64,000 bases of DNA, from positions 1 through 64,000 of the forward strand of contig DASZMX010000103.1 of assembly GCA_035551475.1 (NCBI GenBank), in the 5' to 3' direction. The position numbers and the translations under genes were made by a program. Below, piece after piece: positions 24,514-33,150 of the stretch. The notes beneath the pieces were generated by a model. That model was not told the DNA's origin, searched no databases, and worked only from the letters and a program-made list of their open reading frames with translations. How positions within the stretch are numbered: position 1 is the stretch's first letter; every line of letters starts with the position of its first letter. The DNA comes from DASZMX01 sp035551475. Its GTDB lineage: Bacteria > Verrucomicrobiota > Verrucomicrobiia > Limisphaerales > Palsa-1400.

Positions 24514-25493
24514 CCGCAGAGAAACACGCCTTCCTCCCCTGAATCCGCGACCCACTCCTGCACGACCTTAAGACGGTGTTTCTCGGCGAGAACTCGCACC
24601 TGAAGCGGCGTGTAGCGGTAGGAATAGAACAGCCGCACTTTCTCGCCCGCGGCAAATGCAAGCCGCTCGCCAAAAATCTCAATTTCACGATGCCGCACAA
24701 AATGGAAATCCGCCGCGATCCGCTTGAATCCCCCAGGCGTGTCCTCGACCTGAAATTGCAAGGCGCCATCCGTTGGCTCCACACCGATATCCAACAGGAA
24801 GGTCAGCAGCCAGTCCCTGGTCAATTCGTTATCGTAGCCGCCTAAAACCTGCCGCACACCCGCGGCATAGTCTGTTCCCGGAGCAAGATTGGCGCTCACG
24901 AGCAGCAAGTCCTCCGCCCGCACCAACTCCGCCAGACGCGGCAGCAAAACATCCGGCTCGAAATTAGGCGTCATGCCGAAGCAGGTGAAAATGCGTCGGC
25001 GCGGAATGCCCGTCGGAGCGGCCACGCGGTCAACGGTTTGCGCGAGACTTTCGCACCGCGCCAAATCGCACACCAGCGCGTCACCGCTAATGCCCGGCGC
25101 TGCCCGCTCCACCGCTTGCTGTGCCGTCAAGACTAATGGCACGCTCACATCGCAAAGCAGGTGAGAGACCGGCAGGCAGCGCGCCCGCAACATTTCCACT
25201 AACCGCGCCTCCTTTTGACCGCCGCCGCAGCCGAGGCCGATGACGCGCGCTCCTGAGTTGCTCATGCGGCCTGCCGCCGCCGCAAAAGCCTGTTCGTAAA
25301 TAGCGAGACAGCCCGGATCGGTGCGCGCCGGCGAATGCGCTTCGTGCAAGGCCAGCCATTTTTGCGCCTGCTTGTAGCTGTCGTAATGGAACTTCGGCTG
25401 AATGCGGCGGGTCCGCAGCGACTCCAGCAAGTCTGCTCGCACCTGCGCGGGAAATTGGCTGGCGTCGATGGTCACTGTTTCGGCGAGAGGCAT
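24507..25493 (-). CDS. EgtD-like SAM methyltransferase
   Basis: The 328-residue product follows the histidine-specific methyltransferase (EgtD) fold: PKFHYDS near 33-39, SAM motif VIGLGCGGGQKEARL at 84-98, LCDVSVPLVL, FGMTPNFEPDVLLPRL at 172-187 and the YDNELTRDWLLTFLL stretch. In EgtD a Glu near the SxxY block positions the histidine imidazole; here the segment is VRLFYSYRYTP (287-296) with Phe289 at that place. The substrate is therefore probably not histidine. No egtB-type gene is nearby. The start ATG is at 25493. Confidence 0.75.
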   Translation of the reverse strand: MPLAETVTIDASQFPAQVRADLLESLRTRRIQPKFHYDSYKQAQKWLALHEAHSPARTDPGCLAIYEQAFAAAAGRMSNSGARVIGLGCGGGQKEARLVEMLRARCLPVSHLLCDVSVPLVLTAQQAVERAAPGISGDALVCDLARCESLAQTVDRVAAPTGIPRRRIFTCFGMTPNFEPDVLLPRLAELVRAEDLLLVSANLAPGTDYAAGVRQVLGGYDNELTRDWLLTFLLDIGVEPTDGALQFQVEDTPGGFKRIAADFHFVRHREIEIFGERLAFAAGEKVRLFYSYRYTPLQVRVLAEKHRLKVVQEWVADSGEEGVFLCGQ

Positions 25494-25551
25494 GGCGGCA
25501 GTTTTCCGCAGATGCCGCCCGGAGAAAAGTTTAAATCAGGGAGTCGGTGCG

Positions 25552-25580
25552 TTGACTTGGCGGCGGGTGAAAGTTAGTAT
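25552..25580 (+). promoter_or_regulatory. Promoter predicting a leaderless mRNA
   Basis: TTGACT (25552-25557), a 17-base spacer and TAGTAT (25575-25580) form a good sigma-70 promoter. The ATG of the downstream gene is at 25589, so transcription would begin at or within two bases of the start codon. Confidence 0.55.
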
Positions 25581-25588
25581 GCGTTAGT

Positions 25589-26341
25589 ATGAGTTTCGAC
25601 ATATCCGCCCTGCTCGACCAGTGGGATTACCAGCCGGGGCAGGTTGTCGTCCGCAAATTTCGCGGCAAGGACGGGGAGGACAAAATCCAACTTCGCGTCG
25701 ATCTCGGGCTCTTGCAGATGAACGCCAAGGGGCGGCCGGACGGCAAGCATCCCTACGGGCGCGAATCGCTCTTCGAGTATTACCAGGATTTGCTGGAAAA
25801 GTTTCGGCGCGAGCATGGCAACGACGACAAGGACTTCCGTTTGACCCCGGAAGACTGCGCGCGCCTGCAACAGGAAGCCATTCAGTATCATCACCGTTAC
25901 ATTTGCCTCTTTCAATTGGAGGAATTCAACAACGTCATTCAGGATGCCGACCGCAATTTAAAGGTGTTCGATTTCGTCCAGAAATACGCCGGTTCCGAGG
26001 AATTGGCGTGGTCGCTGCAGCAATTCCGGCCCCAGCTTCTCATGATGCGGACCCGCGCGCGCGGCGCCACCTGCCTCAAGGAAAACCGTTACGACGATGT
26101 CGTGCATATCGTGGAGGAAGGCCTGGAAGACATCCGCCAGTTTTATCGCGAACGCGAGCGCACCGATATGCTGGAGCAAAGCGGCGAAATCCAATCCCTG
26201 GAAGCGTGGCTGCAAGAGATACATTCCAAGCGCCCGCTGACGCCGCGCGAAAAGCTGGAGAGCGCCTTGAACGAAGCCGTGCGCAATGAGGAATACGAAA
26301 AGGCCGCCCGTTTCCGGGACGAGCTGAAGAAGATCACCTAG
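25589..26341 (+). CDS. UVR-motif protein of unknown function
   Basis: The 250-residue cytoplasmic protein ends in a UVR motif (KLESALNEAVRNEEYEKAARFRDEL), the helical hairpin found in UvrB, UvrC and McsA/ClpC. The rest is mostly helical with QLRVDLGLLQMNAKGRPDG near residues 34-52 and an arginine-rich central region. The family occurs as an uncharacterised protein in several phyla; I do not know its function. It lies directly beside the convergent dnaE2 cassette, but the UVR motif alone does not show a repair role. Confidence 0.75.
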   Translation: MSFDISALLDQWDYQPGQVVVRKFRGKDGEDKIQLRVDLGLLQMNAKGRPDGKHPYGRESLFEYYQDLLEKFRREHGNDDKDFRLTPEDCARLQQEAIQYHHRYICLFQLEEFNNVIQDADRNLKVFDFVQKYAGSEELAWSLQQFRPQLLMMRTRARGATCLKENRYDDVVHIVEEGLEDIRQFYRERERTDMLEQSGEIQSLEAWLQEIHSKRPLTPREKLESALNEAVRNEEYEKAARFRDELKKIT

Positions 26342-26372
26342 GCAGTCTGCGGCGGGCGATTTCGCGCGGGCC

Positions 26373-29300
26373 TTAATGAAAGTCATGCGACTCCGCCGTC
26401 GCCAATTGCGGTTCACACAGAGGTTCAATGCGCCGCGCCTTAACGACCACCACATTTTCGGTGTTCTGCACCTGGCCTTCAATGAGCAGAAATGATTCCT
26501 GCGTGATCGTCAGGCGTCGCTCTTCAAAAAGTTTCGGCAACACGATGGCGTTGCTGACGCCGGTTTCATCTTCGAGGCTGATAAAAACAAACCCCTTGGC
26601 CGTGCCGGGCCGTTGCCGGCAGATCACCGCGCCGGCGATGCAAATTATTTGTCCATGGGCGGCCCGCGGCAAATCGGCGGCGCGCCAAATCCCCTCGAGC
26701 CGTGGACGAATCAAGGCCATCGGATGCGGGCCGGTGGTCAATCCCATGCTGCGATAATCCGCGCGCAGGCGTTCAAGGGTGTTCATGGCAGTCAGCGGGG
26801 ATGCGTCCCGCACCGCCTGGTCGCGCGCATAAGCGAACAAATCGTCTTCCGTCGTTTTCTTTTCCACCTGCCATAACGCCTCACGCCGATGCGCGGCAAA
26901 GGCGTTGAGCGCGCCAATTTCCGCCAGGGCGCGCAATTCCGCCTGGCCCAAGCCGGTGCGCCAGCGAAAATCGTCAATCGAGACAAACGCCTTCCGGCGC
27001 CGCTCCGAGAGCAGGCGCGCGATATTCTCCGACCGCAAACTTCCCACGATGCAAAAGCCGAGACGCACCGCGCCGTCCTCTTCAATCGTGCAAAGCCGCT
27101 CCGACCGCCGGGCGCACACGGGCCGAATCTGCACGCCGTGGCGCTTGGCGTCCTTCACGATGGTGGCCGGCGCATAAAAGCCCATCGGCTGATTATTTAA
27201 AAGCGCGGCGTAGAATTCCGGGGCCCGATGGGTTTTCAGCCACGCGCTGCCATACGCCAGGATTGCAAAACTAATCGCATGCGATTCGGGAAACCCATAG
27301 AGCGCAAACGAGGTCACCGATTGCACGATTTGCTCCACCACCTCCGGCGTGACGCCTTTTTTCTCCATGTTGGCCCGCATTTTCGCCGCCACCCGGTTCA
27401 TGCGCTCTTCGGAACGATGAAAGCTCAACGCCCGCCGCAACTCTTCCGCTTCGCTCCCGGAGAAGTCGGCCATGACCATGGCGATTTGCAAAAGTTGCTC
27501 CTGGAACAACGGAACGCCCAGCGTGCGCTCCAGCACGGGGCGCAAACGGTCATCCAAATAGTTGACAGTTTCGCGCCCGGCGCGGCGAGCGAGGTACGGA
27601 TGCACCATGCGGCCTTGAATCGGCCCGGGGCGAATGAGCGCGACTTCGATCACCAAATCATAAAAACATTTCGGCTTCATGCGCGGGAGCGTCGCCATTT
27701 GCGCCCGGCTCTCGATCTGAAAAACGCCGATGGTGTCCGCCTCCTGCATCATTTTGTAGGTCGCTTCGTCGTCCTTGGGGATTTGCGCCAGGTCCACGGG
27801 ATGGCCGCGCCGGCGCGTAAGCTCGATGGCGTCCTGCAACAGCGACATCATGCCCAAGCCGAGCAGATCGACCTTGATGATGCCGAGGTCTTCACAGTCA
27901 TCTTTGTCCCATTGCGCCACCACCCGGCCCGGCATGGAAGCGTTTTCCAGGGGAACGACAGAATCTAGTTTAGCTTGACAGATAATCATGCCGCCCGAGT
28001 GCTGCCCCAGATGGCGCGGCAAGGCATACATTTGCGCATAAAGCTCGCCAAACGCCCTGGCCCGGGGATGCCCGGCGGGCAAACCAGCTTGCGAAAGTTG
28101 CGCGGAAAGATCCAAGGTGTGGGGAAAATCGCCATTCGCGAATAAATTGGAAAATCGATCCAGCACGTCGGGCGAAAGATTCAGGGCTTTGCCAATCTCC
28201 CGCGCGGCGCTGCGTCCGCGGTAGGTGATGACATTGGCGGTCATGGCGGCGCCGAGTTTGCCGTAACGCTGATACACTTCCTGAATCACGCTTTCCCGGC
28301 GATCACCGCTCGGCAGATCAATATCAATGTCCGGCCAGCCTTTCCGTCCTTCGCTTAAAAAGCGCTCAAACAATGTGTGGTATTTGAGCGGATCGACCGC
28401 CGTGATGCCGAGGCAAAAACAGACCGTGCTATTGGCGGCGCTCCCCCGCCCTTGCGCCATCACATTGTTTTCCCGGCAGAATTTAACGAGGTCCGCCACG
28501 ATGAGAAAATATCCGGCAAAACCCAGCGTCTCGATAATGCGCAATTCCTGTTTGATTTGCGCGGCGACTTTTTCCGGGATGTCACCGTGATAACGATTTC
28601 GCGCCCCGGCCAGCGTTTGCGCGCGCAAAACTCCATCCATCGTTTCGCCGGGCGCGACGGGATAACGCGGAAATTCATAGCCCAGATCTTCCAGGGAAAA
28701 TCCGAGGCGGTCGGCCAGCCGTTCCGTGTTGCTGATGGCTTCCGGGACATCCCGGAACAGCGCTTCCATTGTGGGGCAGTCCCGCAAAAATCTCTCGTTA
28801 TTGGCCGCGAGCAGCCGCCCGGCCGCATCCAAATGCGTGTGATGCCGTATGCAGGTGAACACGTCGAGCGCCTGGCGTCCGTCGGGCTTGGCATAGAGCG
28901 TGCCGTTGGTGGCCACCAGCGGCAGCGAGAATTTCCGGGAAAGAGCGATCAGCGCCGCATTGGTTTTGTCTTCGCCGCGCACAAGATGCCGCTGGATTTC
29001 GACGTACAACCGCTGTTGCCCAAACACCTCCCGCAGACGCGATACTGCGGCGGCCGCTGAAGGCTTCCGGCGCTGGACCGCGGTCACGACAGGCCCTTCC
29101 TCATCGCCGGTCAACGCGATCAACCCTTCTTTAAATTCCGGCAATTCATCCCAGCGCACGCGCCCTTTGCCTTTGGGGCTGCGCAGGTGCGCCCGGGTCA
29201 GCATCCGGCAAAGGTTTTGATAGCCGCGCCGGTTTTCCACGAGCAGCGGCAAAACCGTTTCATCCTCCAAAGTGACTTCGGCGCCAATGATGGGGCGCAC

Positions 29301-29471
29301 GCCGGCCTTTTGGGCCGCGGCGGCAAAACGCGGCGCGCCATAGAGGCCGTCGCGGTCACACACAGCCATGGCCGGCAAACCCAGCGCGCCGGCCGTTTCC
29401 GCCAGTTGCTCGGGCAACGAGGACGCGCGCAGAAAACTAAAGGCGCTGCGGGCATGGAGTTCGATAAACAT
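26373..29471 (-). CDS. dnaE2: Error-prone DNA polymerase III alpha (ImuC/DnaE2)
   Basis: The 1032-residue polymerase has an N-terminal PHP domain (ELHARSAFSFLRASSLPEQL, AVCDRDGLYG), the palm with PDIDIDLPSGDRRE, the HLGQHSGGMIICQAKLDSV fingers motif and IKVDLLGLGMMS, and a C-terminal OB domain (GQIICIAGAVICRQRPGTAKGF). It is the catalytic subunit of the mutasome that copies damaged DNA. It follows imuB by three bases and ends the cassette. The length and the lack of the C-terminal tau-binding region fit DnaE2, not the replicative DnaE. Confidence 0.95.
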   Translation of the reverse strand: MFIELHARSAFSFLRASSLPEQLAETAGALGLPAMAVCDRDGLYGAPRFAAAAQKAGVRPIIGAEVTLEDETVLPLLVENRRGYQNLCRMLTRAHLRSPKGKGRVRWDELPEFKEGLIALTGDEEGPVVTAVQRRKPSAAAAVSRLREVFGQQRLYVEIQRHLVRGEDKTNAALIALSRKFSLPLVATNGTLYAKPDGRQALDVFTCIRHHTHLDAAGRLLAANNERFLRDCPTMEALFRDVPEAISNTERLADRLGFSLEDLGYEFPRYPVAPGETMDGVLRAQTLAGARNRYHGDIPEKVAAQIKQELRIIETLGFAGYFLIVADLVKFCRENNVMAQGRGSAANSTVCFCLGITAVDPLKYHTLFERFLSEGRKGWPDIDIDLPSGDRRESVIQEVYQRYGKLGAAMTANVITYRGRSAAREIGKALNLSPDVLDRFSNLFANGDFPHTLDLSAQLSQAGLPAGHPRARAFGELYAQMYALPRHLGQHSGGMIICQAKLDSVVPLENASMPGRVVAQWDKDDCEDLGIIKVDLLGLGMMSLLQDAIELTRRRGHPVDLAQIPKDDEATYKMMQEADTIGVFQIESRAQMATLPRMKPKCFYDLVIEVALIRPGPIQGRMVHPYLARRAGRETVNYLDDRLRPVLERTLGVPLFQEQLLQIAMVMADFSGSEAEELRRALSFHRSEERMNRVAAKMRANMEKKGVTPEVVEQIVQSVTSFALYGFPESHAISFAILAYGSAWLKTHRAPEFYAALLNNQPMGFYAPATIVKDAKRHGVQIRPVCARRSERLCTIEEDGAVRLGFCIVGSLRSENIARLLSERRRKAFVSIDDFRWRTGLGQAELRALAEIGALNAFAAHRREALWQVEKKTTEDDLFAYARDQAVRDASPLTAMNTLERLRADYRSMGLTTGPHPMALIRPRLEGIWRAADLPRAAHGQIICIAGAVICRQRPGTAKGFVFISLEDETGVSNAIVLPKLFEERRLTITQESFLLIEGQVQNTENVVVVKARRIEPLCEPQLATAESHDFH

Positions 29472-29474
29472 GGC

Positions 29475-30965
29475 TCAGTCAAATATACCGTCGATAAACC
29501 AATGTTCCTGCTCGCGCGCCAAACGGCAGAGGCCGCCGTCCCGGGTCTGCGCCTCCCACTCCTCGCGCGCCCACCGCTTCTCATCCCACCAGGAGCCGGA
29601 GATTTTCACCGGCCCTTTGAGCGCAATGATCGGCCCGCTCACCCAGGAGCTGCGCAACCACGCGGGACGGTTTTCGCGCAATTCCACCACTGCCGGGAGC
29701 GGCGGACGAAAACGCCGCAAAGCCAGCCCGCACACCTGACTGGGCTCACCGGCGCTTTCCTCCTCGCCAAACACGCCGTTGGCCATGCGCGACACCTCCA
29801 TCTCAAAGCTGTCGGGCCGATGCGTGGCCCGCAGACGTGGCGAGCCGACGCGATCCGAGCCCAGGAGCGCGCCGAGACGGGCGAGCGTTTCGTGAAATTG
29901 ATTCGGATTGCGCAAGGCCGTTTCGAACAAGCCAAATTGGTATTGACCCGACCGGCCCGGACGGGCGCTGAGGCGCAGGGATTGGATGGGCGCTTCCGTC
30001 CGCACATTTTCCAAATGCGTGTGCACGATGCGAAACAGCGCCTCCACTTCGCTGGTGGGAGCCGGAATGACAAAAAGCCGCTCATAAGGCGCGCCGACGG
30101 CAAGGCCGAGCTGAAGCTTCAATTCCTGCGCGACCAGATAAATCGCGCCCAGCCGGCGCGACAATTCTTCGACAAAACGGCGCAGCACGAACAGGAGGGG
30201 CTCGATCGTTTCCACCGGCAATTCGAACTCGAGAAATTCTTCGAACGTCTCCGGCGGCGTCACCAATTTCAGAGGACGGCTTTCGCGCCCGCGCAGACCG
30301 TCGTGGATTTCGGCTGCTTCCACCCCGAGGCGTTCGGCGATTTTCTCGCGGCCCAACGCCAGAAAGGCGTTCACGCTGCCAATGCCCCAGCGCTCCAGCC
30401 GATCGAGGATGGCCGTCGGCAGGCCCAATTTTTCCAGGGAAAGCGCCGCCACGATTTCTTCCGCCGCGCCCGCGCATGAGATGGGGCGGCCTAATTGCGC
30501 CGCTTGCCATGCCAAAAACGGAGTTTCCGCCACGCCCACTTGCGCGCTCAAGCGCATTTGGTCGAATGCCGCCACAATGCGCTGCGCCCAATCCTCGACG
30601 GACGCGCAATTTTGCGCGAACGTCGCAAGGAGCGGCATTCCCTGCAAATCCAGCGTGCAAACATGCGGGGCGGTCGCTTCGATGCGCGGCGAAAAACAGA
30701 ACGCGCCTTGCAGCAGCATGCCGGCGATGGCCTCCTCCTGCGCGCGGGAACGCGGGCGCAGCACGATTTCCGGGCAACGCGCCCGGGCCTGGGTGGAAGT
30801 CTGGCCCAGGGAAACGCCCGCCGCGCGCCCAGCCGCGCTCAATTCCATCACAGCCGCCTTCGGCTCCGCGTCGTCCATCACGGCCAAGGGCGACGCGCGC
30901 AGTTCCGGCTCCTGCCGCCACACGGCTTGCAAATGAAATTGCGGCAGATAGATGACGGCAAACAT
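29475..30965 (-). CDS. imuB: ImuB, inactive Y-family polymerase-like protein
   Basis: The 496-residue protein starts MFAVIYLPQFHLQAVWRQ, where active Y-family enzymes have the catalytic DxD, and has no compensating acidic residue, as in ImuB generally. Other Y-family parts (AAGVSLGQTSTQARARCP, the little-finger region) are recognisable. ImuB is the scaffold that links DnaE2, ImuA and the beta clamp. The gene lies one base from imuA and three bases from dnaE2, all on minus, so it is one operon. Confidence 0.92.
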   Translation of the reverse strand: MFAVIYLPQFHLQAVWRQEPELRASPLAVMDDAEPKAAVMELSAAGRAAGVSLGQTSTQARARCPEIVLRPRSRAQEEAIAGMLLQGAFCFSPRIEATAPHVCTLDLQGMPLLATFAQNCASVEDWAQRIVAAFDQMRLSAQVGVAETPFLAWQAAQLGRPISCAGAAEEIVAALSLEKLGLPTAILDRLERWGIGSVNAFLALGREKIAERLGVEAAEIHDGLRGRESRPLKLVTPPETFEEFLEFELPVETIEPLLFVLRRFVEELSRRLGAIYLVAQELKLQLGLAVGAPYERLFVIPAPTSEVEALFRIVHTHLENVRTEAPIQSLRLSARPGRSGQYQFGLFETALRNPNQFHETLARLGALLGSDRVGSPRLRATHRPDSFEMEVSRMANGVFGEEESAGEPSQVCGLALRRFRPPLPAVVELRENRPAWLRSSWVSGPIIALKGPVKISGSWWDEKRWAREEWEAQTRDGGLCRLAREQEHWFIDGIFD

Positions 30966-30966
30966 T

Positions 30967-31650
30967 TTAACCTGCTTCCGCGATGGCTGTAGCCGTTTCG
31001 CGGCTCACATGGGAGCGGGTCACGGCGAATTTTAACTCGCGCGCGATGTCTTCCGGCTCCTTGTCCAAATCCGCCAGGGTGAAGCGGTTTTCCAGGTTCA
31101 CCCGCACCTCCGCGCACGGAATCATGGCGGCGGCGGTCAGCGTCACCAAGACCGTCCCGGACTGCTGTGCGATTCTCTGCAGCCGATACCACGTCGTGGC
31201 GGAGATTTTGCGCAATTGCCCATTCGGATTCATTTGCAAATCCAATGCCACGAGAGGCAGATTCCGGTCGCGCAAAAGCAGATCGGCGGCTTTGGCCGCT
31301 TCCTCCGCGTTGTGGCAACGCACCCACAGCAAGCGCGACAACGCCGCCGCGCTCATTCCGGCGGGATCAAAGCCATCGCAGCCATCAATCAACCCCATCA
31401 ATTGGCGCCGTTGCTGGGCCTGCCCCAGCAAGCTGCGCAGAAAAACCGCGCCGCCCCCATCGCACACGATTTCGCTGATGGCGCCCGTCGGAAGGCCGCC
31501 CTGCAACGATTCATCCAGCCTCTTGAAGCCCGTCGGCCAGCACGGATGAACCCGCGCCGCCACCCCCTCAGTCCAGGCCGGAACTTGTGGAAAGCGCTCG
31601 GCTAAAACCCGCCGCAACTGAATGATGCCATTGGCCGACGCTGCTTTCAC
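30967..31650 (-). CDS. imuA: ImuA (SulA/RecA-like), mutasome subunit
   Basis: This 227-residue RecA-fold protein has the ImuA lead (WPTGFKRLDESLQGGLPTGAISEIVCDGGGA, given here only in parts: FKRLDESLQGGLP, EIVCDGGGA) and LLRDRNLPLVALDLQM. The Walker A site is degenerate, as in the family. It is the first gene of imuA-imuB-dnaE2. The start is GTG 31650. Just upstream (minus strand) a GAACA half-site occurs at 31660-31656, but no second half at the LexA spacing, so SOS control is not proven. Confidence 0.88.
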   Translation of the reverse strand: MKAASANGIIQLRRVLAERFPQVPAWTEGVAARVHPCWPTGFKRLDESLQGGLPTGAISEIVCDGGGAVFLRSLLGQAQQRRQLMGLIDGCDGFDPAGMSAAALSRLLWVRCHNAEEAAKAADLLLRDRNLPLVALDLQMNPNGQLRKISATTWYRLQRIAQQSGTVLVTLTAAAMIPCAEVRVNLENRFTLADLDKEPEDIARELKFAVTRSHVSRETATAIAEAG

Positions 31651-31828
31651 ACGCTTGTTCCACCCAAAATATTACACAACCCTTCCCCGTTGAAAATTCT
31701 TCATTCCACGAATCCTCCTCCCCAGGGTCAGACAACCGCTGTCCCGCCTTAAAAAAATGACAAAACCCGTGCGCCGCGCCGCCAAAAAAACGGAAATCGA
31801 GAATTCAATCTTCCCGCAAAAACACCTT

Positions 31829-32212
31829 TCAAAGCAGGGCGACGGGATATTGCCTTATAAAAGAATCGGACGAGGCGAGCGTCAGACCATGAGCCTTTGC
31901 TTGACAAACCAACATGCGATCGAAGGGATCGCGATGCAGCGCCGGCAAATTGCTCAAGTGCGCGACAGCAGCTTCATCCACCGCCAGCGACGCGATCATA
32001 TGTTTTTCGCGTTGAAGCGGGACAAATTGCGCGGCTGGCTGCGGCAAGGGAAGTTTGCCAAGGCTATTTTTTAGGGAAATCTCCCAGAACGAAACGACGC
32101 TTAGAAACACCTCATTCTGCGGGTCGCGCACGGCGGTTGTGATTTCTGTGGATAATTTGGCATCGCCGGTCACAAGCCAGAGGAATTCGCATGTATCCAG
32201 CAGAATCCTCAT
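31829..32212 (-). CDS. vapC: VapC-type PIN-domain toxin
   Basis: The 127-residue protein is a PIN-domain RNase: acidic residues in LLDTCEFLWLVTGD, the SFWEISLKNSLGK glutamate, RDPFDRMLVCQA and a final ASSDSFIRQYP. Such toxins cleave tRNA or rRNA until bound by their antitoxin. The start overlaps the vapB stop by four bases (ATGA). The cassette stands between imuA and tRNA-Leu. It looks intact. Confidence 0.9.
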   Translation of the reverse strand: MRILLDTCEFLWLVTGDAKLSTEITTAVRDPQNEVFLSVVSFWEISLKNSLGKLPLPQPAAQFVPLQREKHMIASLAVDEAAVAHLSNLPALHRDPFDRMLVCQAKAHGLTLASSDSFIRQYPVALL

Positions 32213-32439
32213 TTGCCTTCAAACGATTGTAATACGTCTTCAGGCAGAGGGGCATTAAAGTCGTCTGGCACGGTAAACTCGCCCTTGGCCAACCCAATCG
32301 GACGGGGCTGAGAGAGTGGGTGTGGGCTCAGAATGGTAAGCAGGCCAGACGCCTTCTCGGGCAAGGCCTCCGCGCCTTTCGACGAAACCCGCCCATGATC
32401 AATTTCGACTTCAAGTGTCCGATAGCTCACGAAGTTCAA
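32209..32439 (-). CDS. VapB-like antitoxin (Phd/DUF2281-type)
   Basis: This 76-residue protein precedes and overlaps the PIN toxin. It reads VSYRTLEVEIDHGRVSSKG, then LPEKASGLLTIL and ends RPIGLAKGEFTVPDDFNAPLP, LPEDVLQSFEGK. The last segment is typical of antitoxins that neutralise PIN toxins with a C-terminal tail (AKGEFTVPDDF). The start is TTG 32439 or GTG 32430; neither has an obvious ribosome site. The N-terminal part probably binds the operator. Confidence 0.78.
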   Translation of the reverse strand: MNFVSYRTLEVEIDHGRVSSKGAEALPEKASGLLTILSPHPLSQPRPIGLAKGEFTVPDDFNAPLPEDVLQSFEGK

Positions 32440-32645
32440 TATTTAAAGATGGCAACTAGGTTCAAATCCGCAAACATTCCTCAAGGCCCGCCAGCGAGTC
32501 CAAGGCGCTCATCAACCAAACCATACCACCTTGGAGGCATCCTGCGCAAACTCGAAAGGTTACCTTCGGACACTCGAAGCAAGAGCGGCGTTTCACCACG
32601 GCGCCGTGATTTTGCGCGAAGAAACGTTAGTCGAAAATTACGAAA

Positions 32646-32730
32646 TGGTGCGCTTAGCAGGACTTGAACCTGCACGGATTTCTCCACTACCACCTCAAAG
32701 TAGCGTGTCTGCCAATTCCACCATAAGCGC
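32646..32730 (-). tRNA. tRNA-Leu (anticodon GAG)
   Basis: The minus strand folds into a class II tRNA: acceptor GCGCTTA (32730-32724) with TAAGCGC (32656-32650), discriminator A and an encoded CCA (32648-32646). The anticodon stem CTACT/GGTAG encloses the loop TTGAGGT, so the anticodon is GAG, reading CUC/CUU. A long variable arm and GGTTCAAGTCC T-arm follow. Length is 85 bases with CCA. Confidence 0.96.
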
Positions 32731-32779
32731 AACCGATGACGCCAAAATTGTGGCAGAACCGGCGGGGGCGCGCAAGCGT

Positions 32780-33010
32780 CTAATCAAATTGCCAGAGGTT
32801 CCCCTGCTCGTCGCGATTTTCCTCGTCGATGCCGAGGAAGGATTTGGCTTCGCGCACGGCTTTTTCAAACGTATCGGCTTCCAGGCGCATGACGGTGGTG
32901 GTTCCGTTTTGGATGGGATATTCGAGATAAAGCGCCTCGTCTTCTTCGTCCAGAATGCGGGCGAATTTGACGTTCTCAGGCGGGGTGGTTTCCCCTTTCT
33001 GCTCGGGCAT
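32780..33010 (-). CDS. Short conserved acidic protein of unknown function
   Basis: The 76-residue product (from ATG 33010; a GTG at 33022 is an alternative) reads NVKFARILDEEDEALYLEYP, TTTVMRLEADTFEKAVREAK and ends DEQGNLWQFD. It is acidic, without signal or membrane segment. The beta-strand and helix pattern of 'VMRLEADTFEKAVREAKSFLG' suggests a small DUF-type fold. No function known to me. It sits between tRNA-Leu and the cytoplasmic rhodanese. Confidence 0.6.
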   Translation of the reverse strand: MPEQKGETTPPENVKFARILDEEDEALYLEYPIQNGTTTVMRLEADTFEKAVREAKSFLGIDEENRDEQGNLWQFD

Positions 33011-33150
33011 TTCACTTAACACGCCTACACACTAGGCGGATTAAAGCGAAACACAAGACGCGGGACATGCGCGAAAAATCAGGTTGCGCGGCCGGTGAAT
33101 GGTTTTACGGTGAACATGCGGCGCGCCGCTCCCCCTGCGGAAAAGGATTT

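Noticed and set aside
29187..30479. 430-residue plus-strand ORF opposite imuB/dnaE2
   Set aside because: It crosses the boundary of two certain genes and has no family features.
31651..31700. LexA box upstream of imuA
   Set aside because: Only one TGTTC/GAACA half-site exists; the second half does not match at the required spacing.
31757..32074. 105-residue plus-strand ORF near the VapBC cassette
   Set aside because: Most of it is antisense to vapC and the rest is low-complexity; the PIN toxin frame is clearly the coding one.
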